Counted from the stretch's first letter, positions 45,079 through 55,004 are shown. The stretch is DNA of 64,000 bases from Aurantiochytrium sp. KH105 (GCA_003116975.1 BGKB01000042.1:186001-250000); one strand, 5' to 3'. Numbers and translations are program-made. The notes: a model not told the origin generated them from the sequence alone.

Positions 45079-46100
45079 TTATTTCTTTCGAGTAGTAAAA
45101 TTATTCGCTAGCACAGCTGGCTGCTGGACGCAAATGAAATAAAATAGAGAATCAGATTCTTTGTTTCGTTCCACGATCAAGACTAGCCAAGAGAAAAATT
45201 GTCTCACACGTTGGAAGAGCCGCCGTGACAACGACTTTTCGGACGGCGTTTGCGACGCTAAGCGCTCCAGGATGGCTCTGCGAGTCTCAGACGAGCTCAC
45301 TCCCATCAATTCAAGTTCCTCGTCAGTCAAGTCCACACACCTCCCCACTGAAATGAATTTTTGGTCAAGGAAACGAAGTACCAAGGCTCACGAGAGGTTG
45401 AGCTGATCGAGGATCACTCGCGCCACCTCAGCTCGCACGACATGACGAATGCAAGAATATCCACAATATCTTGCCGAGAATGAGCGTTCGCGACCGAGAG
45501 CGCAGTATTGCCTTCCTCGTCCATAAGGCTTGAATCTGCCACCGCCTTCCAGCAGAGCTTGACGCAATCCAAGAGGTCTTCGCAACGATTTTCAGGTTTT
45601 GCGGGCTCTTTGCATGAAAGCAAAAGCACAGAATTGCCATAGTCGTCCCGCATATCGAGACTGGCGCCACACTAAGCGAGTTTTTTTTGCCATATCTGGC
45701 GCGGCAAAACGACAGGCGAGCATAAGAGAGGTCTAACCATCCTTATCTTGGACATTCAAGGAAATCTAGCAATTCTAACAATTTTAGCTTGGCTACAAGA
45801 ACATGAAAACATGAAAGCGGCATTCCCGATCACGTCTTGCAAGTGTCGAGGTCAGCACCATGATCTAAGGGACACTGCACAATTGTGAGCTGGTCCCACA
45901 CAGTCGCAAGCAGCTATCAATGGATTGCATGCAGATTCAGGCTCGCGCCATGTTCAATAAGCACTTTAGCCAAATAAGGCATAGCACGAGCAAGCATCAG
46001 TGCGGTGTTCCCTACGCTGTTCCGAAGATCCACGTTTGCGCCACGCTCAAAAAGAATTGTAGCAGTGTCCAAGACCCCATTCTCGCTAGCCAGCGAGCAT
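45079..46100 (-). pseudogene. Decayed ankyrin-repeat/SAM-domain gene
   Basis: On the minus strand, ankyrin-repeat text is spread over more than one frame: ASENGVLDTATILFERGANV and LIEHGASLNLHA about 45925-46098, LTIVQCPLDHGADLDTC about 45850-45895, NAAFMFSCSSQAKIV about 45775-45825, CGASLDMRDDYGNS and MDEEGNTALSVANAHSRQD about 45470-45675. It ends in a SAM-like segment, LTDEELELMGVSSSETRRAIL about 45255-45320. In-frame stops interrupt it after LNLHAIH, after DTCKT and inside the SAM start (after LDQLNLS), and at least two frame changes are needed. No set of introns that I tried repairs it. The remnant begins abruptly about 150 bp past the eIF3j stop. Sequencing error over so many sites is unlikely. 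Confidence 0.7.
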
Positions 46101-46249
46101 CGTCAGCCTTTGAACTGACCAAGACCCGAGTGGTCGGATGGATATGGGCAAACGCGAATACAACAAAGAGTGCCCAAATGTGAAAAAAAGAAAAGAAAAA
46201 AGGAAAAGTCAGAGGGAGAGCAAAATCAATTGCGACATCGCGGCATAGC

Positions 46250-47029
46250 CTACATAAAGTCACCGTCGAGGTTCTCATCCACGTATGAGGCGGCGTGAGC
46301 AAGGCCACGAGCGTCCGCACCGCTAAAGTCAGCAAGGTCGTCGGTGTTGCTACGAGCAACGTTGGCAAACTTCTTGCCCACCTTCTTCTTCTTCTTGTTC
46401 TGATCAGTCTTGACACGCTCGTTCTTAATAACGTTAAGCACGGCAACAACCTCTGCAAAGTCTTCACCCTTGATGGTGCGGCCGAGGTGACGGCAGAGCT
46501 CCTTGAGGAACTCCTTGGTCATGAACGAGTCATCCTCGACCTCGATACGGTGGCCGATCGCCGAGGCGAAGTCCTTGTACTGCTCCTCTTCTTCGAGGGG
46601 AACGGCCTGCAAAAGGCTCTGGATGGCCTGGGCATCGAGAGTGCCTTCGTCCTTCTTGGCCTGGAACATCTCGCCCATGAGCGAGAGGTCCGATTCCTCG
46701 GCAAGCTGCTGAAGGCGCTGCTTCTCTGCGATTTTCTCCTCCTTGGAGAGTGGCTTGGCGTTGCGAAGAGCCTCGGCCTCCTTCTCGAGCTTTTCCTCCA
46801 TCTCCTTCTTCTTGGCCTTGGTCATCTTCTTGGCCTTGGCCTTGGCGGCGTCGCCTTGCTTGCGAGCCTTGGTGGCCTCGCTGGCCTCGGCCTCGTTGCC
46901 AAAGTCTACCACCTCCTCGTCGTCGCTGTCCTCGAGGGCGGCGGCGGCGGCCTTGTCGTCGTCGACGCCGTCGGCGGCCGCCAGCACCTGGTCGGCCGCC
47001 GTCTCCCAGTCATCGTCATCCCACGACAT
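46250..47029 (-). CDS. EIF3J: Translation initiation factor eIF3 subunit j
   Basis: The ATG at 47029 (MSWDDDDWE) gives 259 residues, the normal length for eIF3j (yeast Hcr1). This factor helps load eIF3 and mRNA on the 40S subunit and later aids ribosome recycling. The N-terminal acidic tryptophan motif is the eIF3b-binding site of the family. It is followed by an acidic run (EDSDDEEVVDFG), a Lys-rich coiled coil (KAKKMTKAKKKEMEEKLEKEAE) and the conserved helical core from ESDLSLMGEMF to LGRTIKGEDFAEVVAVLNVI. The end KKKKKVGKKF and DDLADFSG is also typical. The open extension upstream of the ATG to 47236 uses no ATG and is 5' flank. Confidence 0.95.
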   Translation of the reverse strand: MSWDDDDWETAADQVLAAADGVDDDKAAAAALEDSDDEEVVDFGNEAEASEATKARKQGDAAKAKAKKMTKAKKKEMEEKLEKEAEALRNAKPLSKEEKIAEKQRLQQLAEESDLSLMGEMFQAKKDEGTLDAQAIQSLLQAVPLEEEEQYKDFASAIGHRIEVEDDSFMTKEFLKELCRHLGRTIKGEDFAEVVAVLNVIKNERVKTDQNKKKKKVGKKFANVARSNTDDLADFSGADARGLAHAASYVDENLDGDFM

Positions 47030-47900
47030 CGCCTCGCGCGGCTGCTCGCCGCCCGCTCGCTTCCCCGCCCTCGCGCGCTCCCGCTCGCTCGCCGCGCTGC
47101 GCGCTTTCCTGGTCTGCGCGGGCGTCTGTCTGCGAGTCTGTCTTTCCGGATTGGATTGGCCGGAGCCACCAAAGAAGAAGGGCTCGCCGCGCACACTGCC
47201 GGTGCGCGAAGTTGAAGTAAGTGGCGGCGGCTGCAAGTGGACTTTCTCTCGAGACCATCGCGCCGGCCCGCCGGCCAGCCAGCCAGCGAGGGCGACCTCG
47301 AGGAAGACAAGGTCGCCTTGACCGAGGAGACCTTGCAGGCGACCTTGCAGCAGCGAGGCTCACTTGGGCACCGGTCGGGGAGGTATGAAGGTCGCGGCGA
47401 GGAGGAGAAGAGGAATTTTCAATGAAATGTGTGATTTGGAGTGACGATCTCTGCATCACATCAAGAGCTCGTTGCGTGAATAGGCAGCTGCTTCGTGTTT
47501 GTTAACACAGGGCAAACATGGATGAAACGATGAAATGGAGCTTCTCGCACGAGCAACAAAGGAAGCGAGCGACAATGACGAGAAGACGAGCAAGGAAAAA
47601 AAGAACTTTGGGGTGTCAGATGATTGAACATCAGCGCATGATATTGATTATGAGAAAATAGATAAACAGTCTAGCAGTGAGGGTGACGCAGACGCCAGGG
47701 TGTGCTGGACCGCCTACCTGCAGCAGAGTAAGAACACGGCGCATATGCCGCCGGTCTGTCCAGCTCAGCGGAACCTGACGTGACCTGAGACAACAAGACT
47801 CAGGAAGGACGAACGATCGATCGAGATGCTTGCGCGGGAAGATTTGGAAAAAGAAAAGGACGAGGGCCTAACTTGCGACAAGACACGTGTAATGTCGAGC
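47030..47900. other. Intergenic, 5' flank of eIF3j
   Basis: GC-rich near the eIF3j start, then AT-richer toward the DHBP synthase stop. No gene seen. Confidence 0.5.
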
Positions 47901-48698
47901 TTATTCGTCGGTCTTGGCCTTCTTGGCGTCCGGCTCCTCAGTTGAAGCCTCCTTGGCAAAGCCATGGGCCTCGAGGAGCTCGTAGCCCTCAACCATGGGG
48001 ATGCCGTGCTTCTTGGCGTAGGCGCGGGCCTCCTCGACGGGAAGCGCGAGGTCGCCCTCGGGGGCGAGCATCTCAGCGCCAATAGTGACAGGAGCAAGAC
48101 CTGCAAGGCGGGCGATCGAGACGGCGAGCTCGGTGTGGCCGCGGCGGTTCTTGAGGCCGCCGGGGCTCTCGCGGCACACGGGAATGTGGCCCGGGGTGCG
48201 GAACTCCTCGCCAAGGCGCTTGATGCAGGCCTCCTGGTCCGCCTTCTCGTCGAGGAGCTCCTTGGTGAGCTCGGCGAAGCGGGCCGTGGTGAGGGCGCGA
48301 TCCTTGTCGGTGATGCCGGTGAAGGTCTTGCGGTGGTTGAGCGAGACGGTAAAGGCGGAGCGCGAGTCGTACTGGAGATCCGTCGTGTCGAGGGCCTTGA
48401 GCACGGCGTGCGATCCCTCCATCTCCTTAAAGAGGTCCTGAAGGTAGGGCATGCCGAACATCTCGCCGACCTCGTCGCCGATGGCAAGGAACAGCAGACC
48501 GCCGCACTCCTTGCGCAGACGGCGGATCCACTCGGGCTTGGTGCCGATGCCGGGGAACAACAAGTCCGTCTCGCCCTCCCGGAACGCGCTGTCAAAGACC
48601 ATGCACGGCTTGCCGTTCTTGAAGGCCTCCACGCACGCCTTGACGCCCTCGCTCATGGTGCCCGCGCTCGTCGCGTTCTCTCCATCGGCGCCGCTCAT
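47901..48698 (-). CDS. RibB: 3,4-dihydroxy-2-butanone 4-phosphate synthase
   Basis: The ATG at 48698 (MSGADGENATSAG) gives 265 residues. The enzyme turns ribulose 5-phosphate into 3,4-dihydroxy-2-butanone 4-phosphate and formate in riboflavin synthesis. Visible family motifs are DSAFREGETDLLFPG (metal and substrate site), DLQYDSRSAFTVSLNHR with TGITDKDRA, the FRTPGHIPVC strand, and RRGHTELAVSIARLAGLAPV near the active-site histidine. It is a stand-alone protein like yeast RIB3 rather than the RibBA fusion of plants and many bacteria. A second ATG (MSEGVKACVEA) 13 codons later is an alternative start. The C-terminus ends in a short Lys-rich tail. Confidence 0.95.
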   Translation of the reverse strand: MSGADGENATSAGTMSEGVKACVEAFKNGKPCMVFDSAFREGETDLLFPGIGTKPEWIRRLRKECGGLLFLAIGDEVGEMFGMPYLQDLFKEMEGSHAVLKALDTTDLQYDSRSAFTVSLNHRKTFTGITDKDRALTTARFAELTKELLDEKADQEACIKRLGEEFRTPGHIPVCRESPGGLKNRRGHTELAVSIARLAGLAPVTIGAEMLAPEGDLALPVEEARAYAKKHGIPMVEGYELLEAHGFAKEASTEEPDAKKAKTDE

Positions 48699-50279
48699 CG
48701 TCCTGTCGCTGGCTGCTCGCTGGCTGCTCGCTCGCTCGCTCCCTGGCTTGCAGACGATGCTTTCTTTGCGGGTTTGTTCAGGATCGCGAAGTTGCCTCGC
48801 AGGAGCCACACGTTGCGCCTATGTAATATGAGGCGCCGTGCACGCGGCCCCGACCCGGGAAGGCCGCCCTTCCCGCGCCTTTTCCGCCGCGCCCGCGCGG
48901 CCTCCGGCCCCCGCGCGCCGCGGAGAGGCCGCCGCGGGCGCGGGGAGGCGGCCCGCGGCGGGGCCCGCGGGTTTGGCGCCGAGGCCGCGGCCCGGGACCG
49001 GTCGCCGCGGCGGATCGGGCGCGGCCGCCTTTATGGGCGCGAGCCCATGGAAATGATAGGGCTGATAGGGCAAAGAGAGGCAGGGAAAGAGAGCGAAAAG
49101 CAGGGAGGAGAAGGCGCCCGAGAGCGACCCCGAAGAGCTCATGAAGAAGGCGGGCTTGCGGCGCGCCAACGGGGAAGCCTGGCTTGGGGACGCGTGAAAC
49201 GTGGCGGAAAGGCTGCGAGCGGCAGCTGTTGCGAAGGAGGACTCGAGTGCGCAGCTAGGTCGGGAGAGTCGGCGACGGAGAGCGCGAACGGTGGGGCGGA
49301 CAGCGGCGTGAAATGGAGTGACGGCCGCTCATGGCGGGCCACAGAAAGGAAGCGCTGTGCGAGATGAAGAATGCTTTGGCTGGTGCGTTCATCTGACAGT
49401 GAATGCGGAAAAGGGGATGCATGAAGTTGAGGTGGCAAGGAAGGGAAGGAAGGGATGAATGAAGGCGCGGTGCGAGTGAAATTGGACTGTCTGGGCCCGG
49501 AAAAGAAAGCTTGGTTTCCGACGGCAGGAGCGGACACGCCCGGGTGGTGGTGGTGGTGGCAAGGTGCTTTCATCGCCTACACGGATGCATATTGCAGTTG
49601 TGATTGGACTTGTCTCTTGGAGCAAGATTCTGTGCATGCGGAAACCCTCCACAACGAAGAGAATGAATGCTACGGTCGTAATGTGATGCCGGTTAACACA
49701 CGCACACGAGCGTTGTGTGTGTACAGATGGACTTATCTCGTCTCGTGGCAATGATGATGACGACGGGCGTTCATCCCGTCACCAATGGATAGATGGCATA
49801 TCGGTCAAGCGATCGCATACATTGTCTGTCAGAGTCATTGGTGAGTGCATTTTTCCTGCTTCTCGTGCACCATACCATCTCCTGCTCTCTAGGAAATTGG
49901 CTCACTCATTGGCCACAGCAGCAGCAGCAGCTGGCTGTCACAGGTGGCTTTCATGGCTAAAAGCAACGTCGGCGAGATCTCTGCCCTTGCGCAGCCTCTC
50001 TCGTTTCCCTCTCACCGCTCTATTGTGCTGCAAATGGCATTGCCCCCTTCGTCGTTCTTCTTGGACGCTGTTCCTCGTTATGACGTGGCCATCATAGCGG
50101 CCAGAGCGGGAAAGCGAACACGCTCGCGAGCGCGCGCGTCGGTCTCGCGCAAGGAGCGAGGCGGCAGGCACCCGGCGCAGCGGGCGAGCAGTACGTGCGC
50201 GTCTGGGATCCTTTGACTCGAGCGAAAGCAAGCGCGCGCGGCAGCGGCGGAGCGTCACCGGAACAGGGACTTGGCGAAG
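48699..50279. other. Divergent promoter region
   Basis: A 1.6-kb spacer between head-to-head RibB and YIPF genes. The RibB side (48840-49030) is extremely GC-rich. No gene stands out; open frames are compositional or antisense. Confidence 0.45.
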
Positions 50280-51467
50280 ATGTACGGCAACAACAACAAC
50301 AACAACAGCAACAGCAACCATGGCGGTGGGTACGGCCACTACAGCCAGCAGTCTCCATACTCGCAGGGGGGGGTTGGGCAACCTGGCTATGACCAAGGCC
50401 AGCAGCAACAACCGCCATCGCAGCAGCAATATGGAGGCAACAGCTACGACAACAACAACAACGACAACAACCACAACCACAACAGCTACGATTACGGCAG
50501 CCATCAACAGCAGCAAGACTCGTGGCAATCACAACCACAAACATTCTCCCACGTCCAGGTGCCTGCCGGCGCAGCGCCGAGCGAGGATGAATGGTTCTCA
50601 ACGGCGGCATCATCTGCGCCGCCGCCTGGCGGAAGCGGATCAGGGTCAATGCCTCATGGATCCTCCGGCAACAGCGCCTTTGGTGGACAAGCTTATACGT
50701 CCACGGGTTTCAACATGCCCTCATCCAGTGGAAGCGCTTCGGGACCTCCACCGCCTTCCTCCGTAACGGGTACGTCAGGCTTCGGAGGATCGTCATCTTC
50801 TTCCTCATCGTCGTCAAAGGGGTTTGGCGCCGCCAGCGCAGCAGATGGCTCCTCCGCCATGCCCCAATACACCTCTCACGGGTTTGGCGCTCCCCCTCCC
50901 GAGCCAGAGGTTGTTCCAGGAGGTCCTGTCAATTACGAGGACGAACCACCACTCTTGGAAGAGTTGGGCATTAGTTTTGATCACATTCGGACAAAGACGA
51001 TTGCCGTCATTGTGCCCACGAAAACGATCGAACCTGAGATTTTGGCCGATGCCGACATGGCAGGTCCTCTCGTCTTTGCACTGGTCCAAGGCTTTTGCCT
51101 TATGCTCAGTGGCAAGCTCTTCTTCGGATATGTCTTTGGCTTTGGCGTCATGGGCTGCCTCTTCATCTACGTTGTCATCAACCTTATGAACCACGCAGGC
51201 AATACTGTCATTGACATCTACCGCGTCTGCTCCGTGCTAGGCTACTGTTTACTTCCGATTGTTCTTCTTTCCGCAGTGACCATCCTCTTTGACCTTCGCG
51301 AGGCGTCCACGATAGGTACGCCTCTTACGCTTATCGCTATTCTTTGGTGTACACAGACCGCCACGCGCTTTTTTGAAGCCGCCACGCAAATGTCAGAGCA
51401 GCGATTCCTCATTGCGTATCCGGTTTTCCTTCTTTACGCCTGCTTTGCTCTCATTACCGTCTTCTGA
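50280..51467 (+). CDS. YIPF5/Yip1A-like Golgi membrane protein
   Basis: The first ATG, at 50280 (MYGNNNNNNSNSN), gives 395 residues in one exon. Residues 1-215 are low complexity with Asn, Gln, Gly and Ser runs. Then NYEDEPPLLEELGISFDHI, the conserved start of the Yip1 domain, is followed by about five membrane spans (for example GPLVFALVQGFCLML, YVFGFGVMGCLFIYVVINLM). PPLLEELGI and the FGYVFGFGVMG segment are typical of the YIPF5/Yip1 branch, which binds YIF1 and Rab GTPases in ER-to-Golgi transport. The N-terminal extension is longer and more repetitive than in animals. Confidence 0.93.
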   Translation: MYGNNNNNNSNSNHGGGYGHYSQQSPYSQGGVGQPGYDQGQQQQPPSQQQYGGNSYDNNNNDNNHNHNSYDYGSHQQQQDSWQSQPQTFSHVQVPAGAAPSEDEWFSTAASSAPPPGGSGSGSMPHGSSGNSAFGGQAYTSTGFNMPSSSGSASGPPPPSSVTGTSGFGGSSSSSSSSSKGFGAASAADGSSAMPQYTSHGFGAPPPEPEVVPGGPVNYEDEPPLLEELGISFDHIRTKTIAVIVPTKTIEPEILADADMAGPLVFALVQGFCLMLSGKLFFGYVFGFGVMGCLFIYVVINLMNHAGNTVIDIYRVCSVLGYCLLPIVLLSAVTILFDLREASTIGTPLTLIAILWCTQTATRFFEAATQMSEQRFLIAYPVFLLYACFALITVF

Positions 51468-51692
51468 CCGAGCATCTTTTGATTTGAAAGTTCCGAGTCT
51501 GATCACCATCAACGAAAGATTTGCATCTTTTCTGTTTGTTTTCTTTCATGCTAGTTCAACATGTCAAGCTAAAAGTAACTTGTCCCAAATGCGTTCACTT
51601 ACAGTTAAAAAAAAAAAAACTTGGACATTTGGATTCATCCTTTTATCCTTCCTTCTCTCCTACTTTCCTCGATCTTGGTCAAAATGGCTGAT

Positions 51693-51790
51693 GAAAGAGA
51701 AGAATACGTCATGCAAAGGACAGCGTCGAGTCCGCCTCTGAGAAAGAGAAGAATACGTCATGCAAAGGACAGCGTCGAGTCCGCCTCTGA
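51693..51790 (-). repeat. Perfect 49-bp tandem duplication at the 3' end of the C2H2/CxxC gene
   Basis: 51693-51741 and 51742-51790 are identical, running from gaaagagaagaatacgtc to gtccgcctctga. The second copy holds the last ten codons and stop of the minus-strand gene; the first copy duplicates these just beyond the stop. The period is not a multiple of three and does not affect the encoded protein. Confidence 0.93.
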
Positions 51791-52741
51791 AATTGTTCCC
51801 GCTTGACTGTCGTCATCTCTGTTCTTTCCTTCTGACATCTCTTCCTCCTCGACCCCAGTGAATGCAGACTCTATCGAACTGTCTGATGAAATGGAACCTC
51901 CGGCGTCCAGCAAAGCAGACACATCAAGAAAGAGCGCTGCTGGGTCGCATGGCGGTATTTGTTGCGCAATATCCTCCCGGGATTCCTCTTGTTCTACGTC
52001 ACTCCGTATGCTAGGCGTCTTTGACTCTTCCTCAGCCCATTCATGTTCATAAGCATCATCCGACTCGATGTCGCGTTCATTTGCTTCTTGCATGCCTCTG
52101 CCATGGTCCGAAGGAGTATAGGAACCTGTCTCAAAGCCTTCGACCTCGGCCAGAGCGTCGAGCCCAGCTACAAATTCAGCTTCCGTTTTGATTGTTGGCT
52201 TTTCTTCTTTCTTCGTCGACGAAGAAACAAAAGGCTGCTGTTGTTGTTGCTGTTGTTGTTGTTGTTGTTGGGTGTGCACATGCGCCTTAGTACGAGCCTC
52301 GCTCTGTTGCGCGCAATTGAACAGCTTTTCCACTTGAGATTTCACGCATGGCCACTTTTGTGTCTCGATCTTGGAGTAATGGTACGGAATTGGAGTGCCA
52401 TCTGCGAAAGCAGCGCTCACTTCGAACGCGCCGAGACGCGCGCTACCACCAAGCTCACGTACTGTAATGCCCGGAAATCTGTGTTGTATCTCGCTAAAGA
52501 GGGCTTCATGATACTCGTCATACTTTGTCTTTGTGTTATAAGGCGCGCGATTGCCGTGTTGCCGCTTGTTATGAAGTTTCCAGGACGTCTCATTGGCGCA
52601 AACCGTTGAGCAGCGAGGGAACCTGCATACATAGCGCACCTGATGCTTGGTACAGTGCTGGTGCGTCTCACACCCCTTGCACCGCTCGAGCGTCACGACA
52701 AGCCTCTGCGCAAGACGTCTTGCCCGAAAGTCCTCCTCCAT
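51758..52741 (-). CDS. CxxC (Rdx/SelW-like?) protein with an embedded C2H2 finger
   Basis: The ATG at 52741 gives 327 residues. Near the start it reads VVTLERCKGCETHQHCTKHQ, a CxxC at the end of a strand. Later come YDEYHEALFSEIQHRFPGITV, RLGAFEV and SKIETQKWPCVKSQVEKL. The order CxxC, helix, FPxxxV, GxFEV resembles the thioredoxin-like Rdx (SelW/SelH) fold, but this is an inference. Between the two parts lies CRFPRCSTVCANETSWKLHNKRQH, with perfect C2H2 spacing (C-x4-C-x12-H-x4-H). This inserted stretch could instead be an unspliced frame-keeping intron, since it begins GTGCGC and ends AAAG. The rest has a Gln run of 12 and an acidic Ser-rich tail. Function is unknown. Confidence 0.75.
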   Translation of the reverse strand: MEEDFRARRLAQRLVVTLERCKGCETHQHCTKHQVRYVCRFPRCSTVCANETSWKLHNKRQHGNRAPYNTKTKYDEYHEALFSEIQHRFPGITVRELGGSARLGAFEVSAAFADGTPIPYHYSKIETQKWPCVKSQVEKLFNCAQQSEARTKAHVHTQQQQQQQQQQQQPFVSSSTKKEEKPTIKTEAEFVAGLDALAEVEGFETGSYTPSDHGRGMQEANERDIESDDAYEHEWAEEESKTPSIRSDVEQEESREDIAQQIPPCDPAALFLDVSALLDAGGSISSDSSIESAFTGVEEEEMSEGKNRDDDSQAGTISEADSTLSFA

Positions 52742-52784
52742 GGCTTTGAGTCACGCTTGGGCATTGTACTGCATTGCATAGTTG

Positions 52785-52811
52785 TGTCGTGTCGTGTCGT
52801 GTCGTGTCGTG
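52785..52811. repeat. (GTCGT)n microsatellite upstream of the C2H2/CxxC gene
   Basis: Five to six pentamer units, about 44 bp upstream of the ATG at 52741 on the minus strand. Confidence 0.8.
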
Positions 52812-52986
52812 CGAAAAAACTTTACCATCGAAAAGGTGTGTACCGTCGGTGTGTACTCCTGCTGGTTTGGCCGCATTTATGTGTTTTGGACAGAAGACCG
52901 GAGGACCTGAGCCAGATAGTATCCTAGTCTTTCTCAAGCGAGAAAAACTGTTCAGGACATGGCTCTGAAAAGAACGAAAATATTTG

Positions 52987-54915
52987 TCATGACATTCGGT
53001 TGTCTCGGAAAAAATTCCATGCAAGCACAAATAGGGAGAGTACCCCAGCGAGACTGCGCTGGAGCGACTGAGACGTTATGACGCGGCCCAGAATCTCAAT
53101 GGGGGGATGTGCAGCCACTTGGCGAAGAACAATGTCGATGGCGATGATTGCGTGCGAAATTCGCGTCTCAGCCATGGCGTCGTGTTCGGAGATTCCAGAT
53201 TGAAGTGAGGATGCAGCCCTCTCCGAAAGATTTGCAGCGCACTTCGCGTCAGCCTTTGCGAGACGAATATCAGCCATTGACGGAAACTGAAAGTGGAAGC
53301 GTAAGGCATCCATGCGCACTCGCAAGGTTTCAAGTGCTCGCGTATACCCTGTCTTGATGTAAAAGTTGGTGTCTGCCGCGGCCATGAGCGCCTTGAAGAC
53401 CAAGACAGCCACCGTGAGAACATCAACACCATAGATGATCGAGGAATGCCAATCGAGCCAATTGAAGTTGAGAAAGAAGGACGCAAAAGTCACAACGCAG
53501 AATATGCCCCACAGAATCAGATACACTCCGAAGATGAGTGAGAAACGCAGGTTAAAGACGGCCCCAAACCTGCTAAGAACTCTCGCAAGCATGCCCCAAG
53601 CGTAAATGTTTGATGCGAGGTAAGGATCGAGACGGATCGTGCCTATTTGGCCGTCTGATCCTCGTATGCAAAGAGATTTCGCATTCTCCATTTTGCCATC
53701 GAGCAAGCCGAGTAGTGTTTTGGCAACCTCGGCTCCACGGTGAAGATTTGTGATGGCCGCGATAAGAAAGTTGAACATGACGGCCATGAAGCTAAATCGA
53801 AGCAGCACCGCACTGGCTTTGACACACTTGTCCCACTGTGTTATCGTGTCTGCCTGGTACATTTGATGAATCGACATTCCAGCATCCGCAACCAGGTGGA
53901 AGAGGGCGAAATAGATGGGACGAATTGTCGTTGTGCGAGCCGTGACTCGCCTGTACACGTTTTGCACGAGGAAGAATGCCAAGTGCTGCACAGGAATTTC
54001 TCGCTCTTGTGGAACAGTGCCGTCGCAAATGGACTCTGCTTCACTTGGTTTTATTGGCGCACTCGACACAGTTGGTCGAAAAGCATATTTACCTGCTGGT
54101 GAGGACGGCGTCAGAGGTACGTGTGCGTCCGCGGCGCAAGAGAGAGACTCACTGTGAGCACGACGGGCGGATTCATATCCTTCGGCCAGCGCTTCCATGC
54201 ATCCCGCAGGAAGCTTTTTACGCAAAAGAAAAAAGCCGGTGATTGGACGAACAGTGATGGTTTTGAAACTTCCGGCGAGCTGATCAAAGAGAATCGCGTC
54301 GCCTGGCCTTGTGGAAAATGCGACCATGAGAAGACTGGTGAAACGAGTCCCTGTAATTTCGCCTCGATTCAGAGCGCGCAGTGTGTTTGGTGCGCAAAAG
54401 GCGTATTTGACGGCAATCATCGCGCTCCGAATGATGAGAATGACAACAATAAAGAAGAGATCGACATTGAGATCAAAGGATTCGCTGACGTGGGTTTCGA
54501 TGGTGAGCATGTAGATGCATTCCATCAAAATTGGAATGATGAGCACAAACGAAACAACTTGGGAGAGAAAGACACCGCGATTCCTTTGACCACAACCCAG
54601 TTTCCCGGGCCAGAAACCGCACGAGATCACGCCACCTCGGCCAAGGAGGAGCACAAGGACTGGCAAAAATGCGAATCCGAGAATACCCCAACCAATTTCA
54701 CAAACAAAATGCTTCACGAAGGTGCGAGTCGAGAATGGAGCAGCCCCGTAGAGGTTCTCGCAAGCAACGTGCGAGGTCCAAGCCATGTCAGCAGTGCCTT
54801 CTTCGTGATTCGCTGTGTACTCCTCGGCCTGACTTTGCAAGGGATGATGGAGGTTGTCATCTGTTCTACTTTTATCATGAACAAGATCATTTTCATAGTC
54901 ATTCTGTGTTGCCAT
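52987..54915 (-). CDS. Multi-pass membrane protein of unknown function
   Basis: The first ATG at 54915 (MATQNDYENDLVHDK) gives 642 residues in one exon. Hydrophobic spans occur about residues 80-100 (GWGILGFAFLPVLVLLLG), 125-145, 155-180, 375-400, 475-515 and near 625-640, with a soluble loop of ~130 residues around 230-340. There are no motifs that I recognise for a channel, transporter or enzyme. The loop-span pattern is loosely like large protist membrane families known only as hypothetical. A (gcgcc)n run lies 50 bp upstream of the start. I do not assign a role. Confidence 0.82.
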   Translation of the reverse strand: MATQNDYENDLVHDKSRTDDNLHHPLQSQAEEYTANHEEGTADMAWTSHVACENLYGAAPFSTRTFVKHFVCEIGWGILGFAFLPVLVLLLGRGGVISCGFWPGKLGCGQRNRGVFLSQVVSFVLIIPILMECIYMLTIETHVSESFDLNVDLFFIVVILIIRSAMIAVKYAFCAPNTLRALNRGEITGTRFTSLLMVAFSTRPGDAILFDQLAGSFKTITVRPITGFFLLRKKLPAGCMEALAEGYESARRAHSESLSCAADAHVPLTPSSPAGKYAFRPTVSSAPIKPSEAESICDGTVPQEREIPVQHLAFFLVQNVYRRVTARTTTIRPIYFALFHLVADAGMSIHQMYQADTITQWDKCVKASAVLLRFSFMAVMFNFLIAAITNLHRGAEVAKTLLGLLDGKMENAKSLCIRGSDGQIGTIRLDPYLASNIYAWGMLARVLSRFGAVFNLRFSLIFGVYLILWGIFCVVTFASFFLNFNWLDWHSSIIYGVDVLTVAVLVFKALMAAADTNFYIKTGYTRALETLRVRMDALRFHFQFPSMADIRLAKADAKCAANLSERAASSLQSGISEHDAMAETRISHAIIAIDIVLRQVAAHPPIEILGRVITSQSLQRSLAGVLSLFVLAWNFFRDNRMS

Positions 54916-54963
54916 CGTTGTTGTGCCTCTTTTTGCGTGTGTCAGACCAAACACACCGTCGGG

Positions 54964-55004
54964 CTGCGCCGCGCTGCGCCGCGCCGCGCCGCGCCGCGCC
55001 GCGC
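54964..55004. repeat. (GCGCC)n microsatellite upstream of the membrane protein
   Basis: About eight pentamer units with one variant near the start. It sits about 50 bp upstream of the ATG at 54915. Confidence 0.8.

Noticed and set aside
46295-47215. 306-residue Leu-rich plus-strand frame
   Set aside because: Antisense to eIF3j; leucines are the complement of Lys/Glu codons.
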